From positions 11,238-75,237 of the forward strand of contig DASURA010000070.1 in the NCBI GenBank assembly GCA_036280295.1: 64,000 nucleotides of DNA, read 5' to 3'. How positions within the stretch are numbered: the first letter of the stretch is position 1; each line of letters begins with the position of its first letter. The position numbers and the translations under genes are program-made. The notes under the pieces are model-generated. The model was not told the DNA's origin, ran no database searches, and worked only from the letters and a program-made list of their open reading frames with translations. Below are positions 24,986 to 33,327 of the stretch, piece by piece. The stretch comes from AWTP1-13 sp036280295. GTDB lineage: Bacteria; Pseudomonadota; Alphaproteobacteria; Rhizobiales; Hyphomicrobiaceae.

Positions 24986-25519
24986 ATGCTACTCAAGAGC
25001 CTTACCGGTCCGGTCGTCGCCGGTGCGCTAGCGCTGCTCATCGCAGGGCCCGCTCTCTCTCAGGGGGGACCTGGCTACATGATGGGGGCACGCGGAGGGG
25101 GCATGTGGTGGGGCGGCGGTCCTTGGAATCGCGGACCGGACGGAATGCTCGATCGTATCGAGGGCCGGCTGGCCTTCATCAAGACGGAGCTCAGGATCAC
25201 AGACGCGCAAGCCTCCGCCTGGAACCAGCTCGCTGACACCATTCGAGCCGCCGCCAAAAATCACAACGAGCGCATGAAGGCCGCCTTCAGCCGGGAGGAG
25301 AAGGCGAAGTCGTTGCCGGAGCGCCTTGAGGCGCAAGAGCAACTTGTTAGCGCGCGGCTGGATGAGATCAAGCAGATCAAGGGAAGTCTCACGAATCTCT
25401 ACGCGGTGCTGTCGGACGCACAAAAGAAGGAAGCCGACGACATCGTCCTGCCCATGGCCGGAATGGGTGGCCCCGTGGGTGGCCAGATGGGGCCGTTTCA
25501 TTGGTGGTCGCGACAATAG
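24986..25519 (+). CDS. Spy/CpxP-family periplasmic protein (LTXXQ)
   Basis: A 177-residue exported protein. Residues 1-26 are a signal peptide (hydrophobic VVAGALALLIAGPALS, cleavage near ALS-Q). A Gly/Met/Trp-rich stretch (30-52, with MMGARGGGMWWGGG) is followed by a helical domain with TELRITDAQASAWNQLADTI and VLSDAQKKEADDIVLP, the two LTxxQ-like motifs of Spy/CpxP chaperones and metal-resistance regulators. Methionine- and histidine-rich ends suggest metal binding but this is inference. AGGAC-type ribosome site precedes the ATG. FixK-type boxes lie upstream at 24830 and 24882, and a cytochrome c gene follows under its own box. Confidence 0.82.
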   Translation: MLLKSLTGPVVAGALALLIAGPALSQGGPGYMMGARGGGMWWGGGPWNRGPDGMLDRIEGRLAFIKTELRITDAQASAWNQLADTIRAAAKNHNERMKAAFSREEKAKSLPERLEAQEQLVSARLDEIKQIKGSLTNLYAVLSDAQKKEADDIVLPMAGMGGPVGGQMGPFHWWSRQ

Positions 25520-25640
25520 CTGGCGTGCACTTACGCAGAACGATCGGCGGCGCGCGTGCGGGCGCGCCTCCGCGGCGAGCAGATAAACGAGGCCAGTCTC
25601 GGGTGTGGTCAGTGCCAACTTCCGCGGCGGTAGCGAAGCA

Positions 25641-25654
25641 TTGATGCGCATCAA
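25641..25654. promoter_or_regulatory. FixK/FNR-type box
   Basis: TTGATGCGCATCAA, fully palindromic, 57 bases before the cytochrome c start at 25712, close to the ideal class II position. Confidence 0.65.
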
Positions 25655-25711
25655 ATCCATGCGTCCAAAGTTGTCTATCTTCTGATCTGCCTTTGCTCCT
25701 GTGAGGTTGAA

Positions 25712-26041
25712 ATGCAAACCGCGAAACTGCTGGGGGTCTTCGCGCTCATGGTTGGGCCTCTGGCCGGCTCTACGGCCGCCGCGCAAGAGCTGGGCGACGC
25801 ACGCAAGGGGCTCGATTTCGCGAAGAGGGTTTGCGCCGAGTGTCACGGCGTGGCCCCGGGGCAAGTGGTGCCGGCAGCGGCGCCGACTTTCAGGGCCATC
25901 GCCAATACGCCCGGAATGACGGCCTTGGCGTTGACCGTGTTTCTCCGCACCCCACATCGCAACATGCCCAACCTGGTCATAGCAGACAGCGATCGGGAAA
26001 ACGTCGTCGCCTACATACTGAGCCTGCGGGATAAACGTTGA
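25712..26041 (+). CDS. Small class I cytochrome c
   Basis: A 109-residue periplasmic electron carrier. A signal peptide (1-24, LLGVFALMVGPLAGSTAAAQ) precedes a single haem domain with CAECH (residues 41-45), a proline-rich middle (PAAAPTFRAIA), the probable axial methionine in PHRNMPNLVI and the final helix ENVVAYILSLRDK. Its redox partner cannot be read from sequence. The FixK-type box at 25641-25654 indicates low-oxygen control. The two other small cytochromes in this window (16203-16540, broken; 39153-39497) are of similar size. Confidence 0.88.
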   Translation: MQTAKLLGVFALMVGPLAGSTAAAQELGDARKGLDFAKRVCAECHGVAPGQVVPAAAPTFRAIANTPGMTALALTVFLRTPHRNMPNLVIADSDRENVVAYILSLRDKR

Positions 26042-26252
26042 GTTTGGGTGGCTCACGAACCAACCCCTCGGTCGGCAGCTGCGGCTTGCGTCTTGATCCG
26101 CGCCAGATCGCAGCAACGTTGTCGAGCGCGATCAGTCGACACTTTCACTGAATCGGCATTCGCGTCGACCGGCGATCGACAGAGCAGGGATGCGATCGCG
26201 AACGCAGCCAAGGCAGCCGCATAGATGAGGCCGAGCCAGCTGTTTGCCGTCG

Positions 26253-26960
26253 CTACACGGCGATGACCAGCTGCTGGTATAGGCCGCCGTAGAAGGTCTT
26301 CCGCCTCACGGCGACGTCGGCTAAGCATTTGTCGATATTGTCGTCGTCCCACAGGTCGAGAGCATAGGGTTCCAGGGTACGTAGCACCGGCGGCAATACA
26401 TAACGCAGTGGGTGCATCTTTAGAGGCTGATGATAATCGACGACGACAAGCTTGCCGCCGGGCCTAACCACCCGAATCGCCTCGGCTACCGTCTGCTTGC
26501 GCACCGCTGCTGGCTGCTCATGCAGGAGAAAGAACAGGATGGCCTGGTCATAGCTGCCGTCTGCGAAACCGAGCGCCGTCGAGTCCCGTTCAAGCAATCG
26601 GACTCGGGCCGATACGGGCAGCTTGCGCCGCAGGTTCTGCAGTTGGATCGGAAGCACGTCGACAACGTCCAATGACCCGGCTGGCGCGATCCTTTCCGCG
26701 AGCCGCAGCGAGAAATCGCCATAAACGCAAGCTATCTGCAGGGTACGCCCCTGAATGACGGGTCCAAGCTCATCCAGTGCAGCATCGCGCAACAGCGCGA
26801 AATTCCCCCACAGGATCAGATTGACAAGCCATTGCCGTTCAAATACGCGCACGGCGCCTGGGTGGACGTAAGCCCACCAATAGGTCTCCGTCAGATAGTA
26901 CGGGATGCTTCGCGGCTGCGATCCGAGCTGCGCATCGTTCGCCGTCGCTTCGTACTGCAT
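26253..26960 (-). CDS. rquA: Probable rhodoquinone biosynthesis methyltransferase RquA
   Basis: A 235-residue class I SAM-dependent methyltransferase-fold protein. It opens with a segment ETYWWAYVHPGAVRVFERQW and LVNLILWGNFALLRD that I associate with RquA, the enzyme family that converts ubiquinone to rhodoquinone for anaerobic respiration. The SAM motif is the atypical QIACVYGDFS instead of a glycine-rich loop, also an RquA trait. VVDVLPIQLQNLRRKLP and FFLLHEQPAAVR follow, then RVVRPGGKLVVVDYH. The ATG at 26960 has GGAGAG four bases upstream. The DoxX gene lies 190 bases upstream on the same strand under a FixK-type box. The alternative is an unrelated UbiE-like methyltransferase, but the N-terminal motif argues against that. 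Confidence 0.68.
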   Translation of the reverse strand: MQYEATANDAQLGSQPRSIPYYLTETYWWAYVHPGAVRVFERQWLVNLILWGNFALLRDAALDELGPVIQGRTLQIACVYGDFSLRLAERIAPAGSLDVVDVLPIQLQNLRRKLPVSARVRLLERDSTALGFADGSYDQAILFFLLHEQPAAVRKQTVAEAIRVVRPGGKLVVVDYHQPLKMHPLRYVLPPVLRTLEPYALDLWDDDNIDKCLADVAVRRKTFYGGLYQQLVIAV

Positions 26961-27150
26961 TTCGCTCTCCAACAGAGCCGCATGGCGGAGTGGCGACTTA
27001 CACTTGCGGCCACCCATCGTTCGCGCGGTGGCCGGCTCCCTGTCGGTTCGGAGCAGTCGACGCAGGCTCGGAACCGCAGAGCCGTCAACTGAGCACGACC
27101 AAAAGCGCAGTGCATGCGAGGAGTGCCTCCGGCATGTGCCGAGAGACCAT

Positions 27151-27633
27151 TCAGGCGACCAGCGGATGCAAAGCATCTCCGTCACGGAAGAGCGGGACCT
27201 TCGATGCCAGTGCATCCAGGCCCCAGACGTAACCGGCCTGCTTGTAGATCAAGTAGCCAAGGAGGCTGGCATACACGATGTGGTAGTCGACGATGAAATT
27301 GTTGGCGTTCTCGATGTATGGAAAGTCCATGTGCGCCATCCAGTAGAGCAGCATGAGCAAGATGCCGAAGATGGAGCTGACACGCACCATCAGACCCGCC
27401 AGAAGGGACAGGCCGATAAGGAGATGCCCATAGCCTACAAGAAAGGTGATGAGAGGTGCGACGCTGGGCGTCGTAAAGATCGCGAATAGATCGTGGAAGG
27501 TTTTTGTGTTGCGGAGGAATCCCGCCACGCTCCAGCCGGGCACAAACACTTGGTGTGAGGCCGCGTACAAGAAAGTCCACGCCATAAGCATACGGAACAA
27601 GAAGATGAAGCGCCTTTCCGCTGTCGATTGCAT
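27151..27633 (-). CDS. DoxX-family membrane protein
   Basis: A 160-residue integral membrane protein with four hydrophobic segments (about 8-26, 60-80, 82-105 and 120-142), FLVGYGHLLIGLSLLAGLMV being typical of DoxX/DoxD-like proteins, and a conserved acidic turn MAHMDFPYIENANNFIVDYH. Members are linked to thiosulfate:quinone oxidoreductase subunits or to thiol/redox stress complexes, so a quinone-linked role is possible beside rquA. The ATG at 27633 is preceded by GGGGAGGA. A perfect FixK-type box lies at 27706-27719, 73 bases upstream. Confidence 0.8.
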   Translation of the reverse strand: MQSTAERRFIFLFRMLMAWTFLYAASHQVFVPGWSVAGFLRNTKTFHDLFAIFTTPSVAPLITFLVGYGHLLIGLSLLAGLMVRVSSIFGILLMLLYWMAHMDFPYIENANNFIVDYHIVYASLLGYLIYKQAGYVWGLDALASKVPLFRDGDALHPLVA

Positions 27634-27705
27634 AATCGTTCCTCCCCTTCGGTCGACTCGTCATGGCCGAGGCGATCAATATCGGGGATCGCGACCTTGG
27701 AAGCG

Positions 27706-27719
27706 TTGACACGGATCAA
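27706..27719. promoter_or_regulatory. FixK/FNR-type box
   Basis: TTGACACGGATCAA, perfect in both halves. It suits the leftward doxX-rquA pair and could also serve the rightward VIT1-type gene. Confidence 0.6.
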
Positions 27720-27921
27720 TCGTTCTCCTCGATCGCGTCTGCCATGGGAGATAGACGAGCGGCCAAATGTTATCGGAACAGGACATTGGCGAAGATGGGA
27801 GCAATCGGCGCCCACGGACGAAACGATAGATGCTGAGGCGGCTGCGCCGAGGTCCGCACACCAGTGTCGGGCAGCGATGCGGAGCGATCTAATTCATCTG
27901 TCGGCAGGATTCCGGTACCCC

Positions 27922-28617
27922 ATGCGCGCACTGCATCGTGAGACGCATCTCATCGAGCGGATCGGATGGCTGCGCGCCGCCGTGCTCGGTGCCAACGACG
28001 GCCTGATGTCGACCGCGAGCCTGATCGTGGGCGTGGCCGCCGCCTCGCCATCGCGTGGCCAGGTGCTGGTCGCCGGTGTTGCCGGGTTGGTCGCTGGCGC
28101 CATGTCGATGGCGGCCGGCGAGTACGTCTCTGTCAGCTCGCAGGCCGACACGGAGGAGGCCGACCTCGCGCGGGAGCGCCGAGAGCTCGCGGAGCAACCC
28201 GAAGCAGAGCTCGAAGAGCTGACGCAGACCTACATCAGCCGCGGCGTCGAGGCGGACCTTGCGCGCCAGGTCGCACGGTAGATGATGGCCTCGGATGCGT
28301 TCGCCGCCCACGCCCGCGACGAGCTGGGGCTTGCCCCTCACGTAATCGCGCGGCCTGTGCAGGCCGCGTTGACCTCGGCGGCGACATTCGCCATCGGTGC
28401 CGCCTTTCCGCTGCTGATCGCTGTGATGGCACCTGCCCGCGGGCTGACATGGACCGTGTTGATCGCCTGCCTGGCCGGGCTGGCCACGCTTGGGGCCGTC
28501 GGCGCGCGTGTTGGCGGGTCCAGCATCATGAAAGGCGCAGCGCGCGTCACCTTTTGGGGAGCGGTCGCCATGGCTGCGACTGCATCCATCGGGGCGCTCA
28601 TAGGACGGGCTATCTGA
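27922..28617 (+). pseudogene. VIT1/CCC1-family transporter with internal amber stop
   Basis: A continuous 232-codon frame interrupted by one TAG at 28279-28281. The first half (MRALHRETHLIERIGWLRAA) has AVLGANDGLMSTASLIVGVA and the second-helix region AGAMSMAAGEYVSVSSQADT, which are hallmarks of VIT1/CCC1-type Fe2+/Mn2+ transporters, then the cytoplasmic helix EADLARERRELAE. After the stop, in the same frame, MMASDAFAAHARDELGL and three hydrophobic helices complete the fold. Family members usually read Q-L-M at this point, so a single CAG-to-TAG change would explain the stop. Two separate chains from an internal ATG at 28282, or readthrough, cannot be excluded. Confidence 0.75.
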
Positions 28618-28885
28618 GCACTTCGCCAACGCCCGCAGAGAGTTTGGGTGCAGGCAAAGGTGGTGCGCAAAGCGCAAATGAACGGGCGTGATCTTCGTTC
28701 GGCACTCCGTAACACGGATGCCGGATGAGATCAGATTTCCTGTTTCGGACCAAGCGGATGACCTCCTAACTCAAGTGCGCCGCGAGCTCGCAGTGGGAAT
28801 ATGACCGTCCCATAGCGGCTTGCGGCGTTCTGTGCGGCGAAGGCGTCAAATCTGGTTCTTGGTACGCATCAAGCCGGGGATGAGC

Positions 28886-29608
28886 TCATGCAGCATTCGG
28901 CACACGCACTGTGTCTTCCAGCCGGCCGTCGCGCAGCATGAACATTCGATCGAAGCGGTCGAAGATCTTCTCGTCGTGGGTCACAGCGATGACCGCTGCC
29001 TCTTGATTGAGGGCGAGTTTGCGCAAGAGGTCCATGACGATCTGGGCGCGCTTGGAATCGAGGGCAGCCGTAGGTTCGTCAGCCAAGATGATCCGCGGGC
29101 GATTGGCCAGCGCGCGCGCAATGGCAACACGTTGCGCTTCGCCCCCCGACAGTTTCGCAGGAAAAGCGTACTTGCGGCGCCCCACCTCAAGGTAGTCCAG
29201 GAGATCACTTGCCCGCTTCTGTGCCTCGCCAGGTTCCCGGCCCGCCAACTGCAAGACGATGGCCACGTTGTCGATTGCATTCAGAAACGGAAGGAGGTTG
29301 TGGTACTGGAAGACGAAGCCGATCTTCTCCAGCCGGACGCGGCGCAGGTCCCGGCGAAGCCACTTGTTGTCATAGACGACCTCGCCGTCCAGGTTCATGC
29401 GGCCGCCCGAGGGATCCAGGATGCAGGCGATTACGTTGAGGAGCGTGGTCTTGCCCGAGCCCGAAGGTCCGCGCAGGGCCACGACTTCCCCAGGCACCAC
29501 ATCAAGCGAGATGTCGCGCAAAGCATCGATCCGGGTTTCTCCCTCGCCGAAGTGCTTGGATATTCCACGCAGGCTTACGAGGGCGTTCACGGGCATGGCT
29601 GCGGTCAT
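28886..29608 (-). CDS. ABC transporter ATP-binding protein (DevA/MacB type)
   Basis: A 240-residue ABC ATPase. Walker A is GPSGSGKTT (about 48-56), the signature LSGGEAQRVAIARALA, Walker B IILADEPTAALD, and the switch histidine in IAVTHDEKIFDRFD. In the class of DevA, MacB and LolD, it powers the FtsX-type permease whose gene ends three bases upstream. It is the last gene of a leftward hlyD-permease-ATPase operon, the gene order of DevBCA-type exporters, which deliver glycolipids or other envelope material in cyanobacteria and have homologues across proteobacteria. Substrate unknown here. Confidence 0.9.
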   Translation of the reverse strand: MTAAMPVNALVSLRGISKHFGEGETRIDALRDISLDVVPGEVVALRGPSGSGKTTLLNVIACILDPSGGRMNLDGEVVYDNKWLRRDLRRVRLEKIGFVFQYHNLLPFLNAIDNVAIVLQLAGREPGEAQKRASDLLDYLEVGRRKYAFPAKLSGGEAQRVAIARALANRPRIILADEPTAALDSKRAQIVMDLLRKLALNQEAAVIAVTHDEKIFDRFDRMFMLRDGRLEDTVRVPNAA

Positions 29609-29610
29609 CG

Positions 29611-30744
29611 TCAGCTCCCGAGGGCGGTGGCGGGATCGGCCTTAAGAGCGACCCTCACGCCGAGCGCGCTGGCGAACAGACATACAAGAATGACCACGCC
29701 CCCGAGAGCCAGGACGTTGTCCGGCTCCAGCACAACGCGGCGCGGGAAGTAGTCCTTGATGTTGGCGATCAGCAGGCCTCCGAAAGCGAACCCCGTCAGG
29801 CCGAGCGCCAGCGCCTGCTGTACGATCATGCCGACGATGGTTCGGTCGGGCGCCCCAATGAGCTTCAGCATCGCTATGTGACGCAGCTTCTCCATGGTCA
29901 TCGTGTAGATGATGAGGGCGATGATAACCGCCGAAACCAGAAGCAGGATGCTTGTGAACATGCCGATCTGCCGGCGTGCCCGATCGACGAGGGACTCGGC
30001 AAGAATGCGTTCCTGCTCGCCTTGCGTCAGAACTGCCAGGTGCTTCCATCGACGTGCCGTGTCGGCAACCGCGTCCAGGTTGGCACCCGATGCGACGCGC
30101 GCCACCACGGCATTTATCGTGTCCTTGCTCGCGCCCTCGGTACCTCTGGCCAGCTGGACACGAGCAGCGGGTGGGGCGAGCTCGAACTGCAGCTTCTGGG
30201 CGTCGAGCAAGGTGATGAATGCTACGGGGTCTCCGCCGGATGCCACCTGATTTTCGGTCAGACCGACAACCGTGAAGCCGGTCCTGCCAAGCTGCACACG
30301 GTCGCCAAGTTCGAGCCCGGAGCGGCGATCTGCGACCATCTCGAAATGGCTCTGGGCGATTGGCCGACCGGCGGCGACGTGAACGGGCCCCCCTGGCCGT
30401 GCCAGCTCGAAGCCGATGACATAGAGTCTCACCTTTTGCCCACGCCGCGTGGCCTCAACCGTCTGGTAGGTCACCGAACCGGCTGCCGTCACGCCGGCGA
30501 GGCGGGCGATCCCCTCGCGCACGTCGCCTGGGATACGCGAGGCCTCGGCAAAGGGTCCCCGCGATCCCGCCTCCACCACCCAAAGGTCGACGCCATGGTT
30601 GCGGGCGACCGTCAGCGCATCGACGACGATGCCGCGATAGATGCCGATCATCGCCAGCACCACGGCCAACAAGAGGCTCAAGCCGAAACAGGTGAGCAGG
30701 AACCTGAAGAGATTGTGCCGGACGTCTCGGTACGCAAGGTTCAC
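29611..30744 (-). CDS. ABC transporter permease, FtsX domain (DevC-like)
   Basis: A 377-residue permease with the MacB/DevC topology: one N-terminal helix (about 12-40, FLLTCFGLSLLLAVVLAMIG), a large periplasmic domain (40-250) and three C-terminal helices (about 255-285, 305-330, 345-370) forming the FtsX module. YTMTMEKLRHIAMLKLIGAP is the conserved coupling helix that contacts the ATPase. It overlaps the adaptor gene by four bases (ATGA) and ends two bases before the ATPase gene, so the three are translationally coupled. Confidence 0.9.
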   Translation of the reverse strand: MNLAYRDVRHNLFRFLLTCFGLSLLLAVVLAMIGIYRGIVVDALTVARNHGVDLWVVEAGSRGPFAEASRIPGDVREGIARLAGVTAAGSVTYQTVEATRRGQKVRLYVIGFELARPGGPVHVAAGRPIAQSHFEMVADRRSGLELGDRVQLGRTGFTVVGLTENQVASGGDPVAFITLLDAQKLQFELAPPAARVQLARGTEGASKDTINAVVARVASGANLDAVADTARRWKHLAVLTQGEQERILAESLVDRARRQIGMFTSILLLVSAVIIALIIYTMTMEKLRHIAMLKLIGAPDRTIVGMIVQQALALGLTGFAFGGLLIANIKDYFPRRVVLEPDNVLALGGVVILVCLFASALGVRVALKADPATALGS

Positions 30745-31907
30745 CGCTGCACCTCCCGCATCGCTCTCGCGGCGCGGCCTTCAGAGAGAGATGCATTGAC
30801 CTGGGTGACGATCTCGACTCCTTGAGGAAGGCTCTCGGCCATCTCAAGACGGGAATCCTCCATGCGGTGATCGAAAGAGACGATACGACGCTTCAAGCGT
30901 CCGTCTTCGACGCTCCATACCTTCCCCTTGGTGCCGTCATATCCGGTGACCGCCGCCTCCGGCACCAGTCTGGCCTTTGACACCGTCGCGACCGTGATGA
31001 GGACCTCGGCCTGCTCTCCCAAATGAAAGCGGACCGGGCATTGGTCGCACTTGACGTAGACGCGGCGCTCCTCCGTCACTCGGTCGCTCTCGATGCCAAC
31101 GCGCACAACGCGGGCCGGAAAGACCTGATGCGGAAGGGAGCGCAGGCGGACCTCGGCCGGCAGGCCTTCCCTGATCGCGCCGGAACGCGATTCATCGATA
31201 TAGGCGAGCGCCCAGACGGAGCCGGTGGCGATCAGCGTGAAAACCGGATCGCCGGCCTTGATCACCGTGCCAAGCTCCTTCTGCCGATCGACCACGATTG
31301 CATCGTAAGGTGCGATGAGCGTGTGCTGCTCCAGAATGGCTTTCTCGTATGAGAGCTGCGCTCTCGCATCGGACAGCTGCGCCTTGGCGACCTCGACATC
31401 GCTTTTCGCCACGAGCAGCTCGGCCTTGGCAACGTCCTCGTCGCGCTGCGCCTCTTCGCCGGCCTGCATTGAGCTTACCTGACGGCTGACCAATTCTTGC
31501 TTGCGCTTGTTGACCTCCAGGCGTTGCGCCAGGATGGCTCCGGCCTTGACGACATTGGTATCCGCCTTCTTCACGGCCACCTCGGCGCTGAGAACGGCGG
31601 CTTCTGCTCTCGCCACCTTGGCCAGTTGCTGGGTTGCATGGAGTCGGGCGAGCACCTGGCCCTGTTCCACCACGTCGCCGTGGTCCGCGTTGAGCTCGGT
31701 GATGGCCGCCCCTACCTCGAAGCCGACCTTGGAGAGAACACGCGCCTCGACGGTTCCGAGGCCGAACACACGCACCGGCACGCCCTCGACGATCGGGGCG
31801 ACCATCACGTCAAGCGGTCGCAACCAAAGGTACGCGAGCGCCGTTCCGATGGCGCCAACTGCAGCAAGGAAAAGCAATAAGAGACTGACGCGTGTCTTTG
31901 CGAGCAT
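30741..31907 (-). CDS. HlyD-family efflux adaptor (DevB-like)
   Basis: A 388-residue membrane-fusion protein with an N-terminal anchor (about 8-30, LLLLFLAAVGAIGTALAYLW), two lipoyl half-motifs, a long coiled-coil hairpin (about 90-200, rich in Ala, Lys and Glu) and a beta-barrel domain. A short CDQCP cysteine pair in the barrel (VYVKCDQCPVRFHLGEQ) is a feature of this subfamily. The ATG at 31907 (MLAKTRVS) was chosen over an in-frame ATG at 31958 because the FixK-type box at 31986-31999 would place transcription start just after the latter. It is the first gene of the leftward exporter operon. Confidence 0.87.
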   Translation of the reverse strand: MLAKTRVSLLLLFLAAVGAIGTALAYLWLRPLDVMVAPIVEGVPVRVFGLGTVEARVLSKVGFEVGAAITELNADHGDVVEQGQVLARLHATQQLAKVARAEAAVLSAEVAVKKADTNVVKAGAILAQRLEVNKRKQELVSRQVSSMQAGEEAQRDEDVAKAELLVAKSDVEVAKAQLSDARAQLSYEKAILEQHTLIAPYDAIVVDRQKELGTVIKAGDPVFTLIATGSVWALAYIDESRSGAIREGLPAEVRLRSLPHQVFPARVVRVGIESDRVTEERRVYVKCDQCPVRFHLGEQAEVLITVATVSKARLVPEAAVTGYDGTKGKVWSVEDGRLKRRIVSFDHRMEDSRLEMAESLPQGVEIVTQVNASLSEGRAARAMREVQR

Positions 31908-31985
31908 GGGAACGGCCTTTTTGTCGGATCGCCCGACGGCAAGCGATGGCAGATGCATAAAGCAGGCCTCAAGACCCTGAGCACA

Positions 31986-31999
31986 TTGATTGCGGTCAA
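31986..31999. promoter_or_regulatory. FixK/FNR-type box upstream of exporter operon
   Basis: TTGATTGCGGTCAA. Its centre is about 85 bases upstream of the HlyD ATG at 31907. One of two exporter operons in the window to carry such a box. Confidence 0.58.
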
Positions 32000-32404
32000 G
32001 TGTGGCCAGCGCAGAATGAGGGAACGCTCGCCGGACCTTTTTGACGATCGGGCGCACCACCTTCAGTGTTTCGCTTGTTAGCACGACATGCGACGCAGTC
32101 GTGGCCCTGGTTATCGGAATCGTGCAAAGTCTTGCAATTGCAGACTCCGGAACCGGTTCTCGATGGCGGCCATATGGGTTGGACGCCGGCCTGATCGGCG
32201 CAGCGAGCGTCGGTGCCGACCCAGAATCCCCGTCCGAGTTCGCGGTGTGTACGAGCAAGCGACTGGGGGCCGCGAGCAAGGTTTGTTCGTTGGTGCACGG
32301 CATAGACTCGCCGGGTACCTCGCCAGCCACCACAGGCTCCGGCCTGCTCCCATGTATCTCGGCATAAAAGAACCGGCGCTTCAGGCGGCCCCTCAAGGGC
32401 CTTC

Positions 32405-32463
32405 GCGGCCGAGCGTTGCTTGCCCTTGATCGGCCGGCGCGTCGGTTTGGAGACGGCTATGAA
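32405..32463. repeat. Imperfect direct repeat, copy A
   Basis: From GCGGCCGAGCGTTGCTTGCC to GGCTATGAA, about 59 bases, roughly four fifths identical to 33268-33327. The two copies flank the pair of SHOCT genes in the same orientation. Confidence 0.5.
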
Positions 32464-32540
32464 ATAGGTCGCTCTGGGGTGTTTATGCCGCATGGGGAAT
32501 TTTTCCGCGTGAAGGAAACTTGCGGTGTTCGGGTCGAGGA

Positions 32541-32777
32541 TCATCGCTTGGGGGATGGCGGCGGGGATGGCGATTTCGGGGGCGGCGCGGCTGCTGACGA
32601 CCGAGGTTTACTTGTCTCCAACCTCGAACGGTCCGCGATCAGGTTTTTCTTTTCCTCGTATTCTGGCCTTTCGATTTCGCCGCGAGCGAACCGTTCATCA
32701 AGGATGTCGAGCGCCGCGGAACCCGAGGCGGACGTTCCGTGTCGGCCGCATCCGCATGAGTGGTCCTCGTGTCCCAT
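32541..32777 (-). CDS. SHOCT-domain small protein
   Basis: A 78-residue protein. After a Cys/His-rich start (MGHEDHSCGCGRHGT) comes a SHOCT motif, LDILDERFARGEIERPEYEE, the short C-terminal helix pair that occurs in many oligomeric or membrane-linked proteins, and then a Pro/Ser-rich tail (PPPKSPSPPPSPKR). There is no membrane segment. The Cys/His start could bind metal, which is inference. It lies 100 bases downstream of another SHOCT gene on the same strand. Confidence 0.65.
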   Translation of the reverse strand: MGHEDHSCGCGRHGTSASGSAALDILDERFARGEIERPEYEEKKNLIADRSRLETSKPRSSAAAPPPKSPSPPPSPKR

Positions 32778-32877
32778 GCTGTGCTGCTTCTTTTTTCTGC
32801 GTATTCTGCATCGAATTCATCCTTGCAAAGGAAACGATTTGCATCCAGACAGAGGACTCTCGGCTCTGCGTAGGCTT

Positions 32878-33126
32878 TTACGAAGAGGAGAGAAGCTTCT
32901 TACGCTCCTCATATTCAGCGCGCTCGATTTCGCCTTTCGCCAAGCGTTCATCGAGAATCTCGCGAGGTGTACGGAGGCGGGGGGCTGGACTATCACGGCT
33001 GTTGCTGAGCCAGCGCACTAAGATAACAACCAAGATAATGAGAAGCACGGGCCCGCCGAGCATAAAGAGCGGGCCGAAAAACATTCCGCCACCCCAGCCG
33101 CCTCCATACCACCAGTCTTGCATCAT
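32878..33126 (-). CDS. SHOCT-domain membrane protein
   Basis: An 82-residue protein with a Trp/Gly-rich start (MMQDWWYGGGWGGGMFFGP), one membrane helix (about 18-40, LFMLGGPVLLIILVVILVRW) and a C-terminal SHOCT motif ILDERLAKGEIERAEYEERK. This layout is typical of small SHOCT membrane proteins of unknown role. The first of two adjacent ATG codons (33126) is seven bases from GGAGG. A perfect FixK-type box at 33181-33194 lies at class II distance and excludes a longer start at 33156. Confidence 0.75.
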   Translation of the reverse strand: MMQDWWYGGGWGGGMFFGPLFMLGGPVLLIILVVILVRWLSNSRDSPAPRLRTPREILDERLAKGEIERAEYEERKKLLSSS

Positions 33127-33180
33127 GGCGAACCTCCGTGAGCCTGAAGAGTTCACTAGGCGCTACGAAGGGGTGCCGCT

Positions 33181-33194
33181 TTGATCTTGGTCAA
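33181..33194. promoter_or_regulatory. FixK/FNR-type box
   Basis: TTGATCTTGGTCAA. Its centre is 61 bases upstream of the SHOCT membrane-protein start at 33126. Confidence 0.62.
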
Positions 33195-33267
33195 GAAAGA
33201 CGGTGACCCCCAACCCGGTTACGGCGTGAGCGGCGCTCTCGGACGGCCCGCAAGGGCGCGCCCCTCC

Positions 33268-33327
33268 GCGGCCGAGCCTTGCTCGCCCTCAACCGGCCAG
33301 CGCGCCGTTTCTTTGAACAGCTATGAA
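33268..33327. repeat. Imperfect direct repeat, copy B
   Basis: From GCGGCCGAGCCTTGCTCGCC to CAGCTATGAA, matching copy A at 32405-32463 with about a dozen differences. Weaker similarity may continue for some tens of bases to the right. Confidence 0.5.

Larger units (their letters stand above)
31908..32540. other. Intergenic, with FixK-type box and repeat copy
   Basis: No gene is recognised. A long leftward reading frame of about 180 codons exists, but it has no family resemblance and looks like GC-driven open frame. The region contains the box at 31986-31999 and repeat copy A at 32405-32463. Confidence 0.45.

Noticed and set aside
26093..26106. TTGATCCGCGCCAG as a further FixK-type box
   Set aside because: The right half has two mismatches and no gene start lies at a fitting distance.
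28859..28872. TTGGTACGCATCAA as a FixK-type box
   Set aside because: Mismatch in the left half and location at the 3' end of the ABC ATPase gene, with no start nearby.
31996..32544. Leftward 182-codon frame upstream of the HlyD operon as a gene
   Set aside because: It spans the FixK-type box and repeat copy A, has no ribosome site and no recognisable content.
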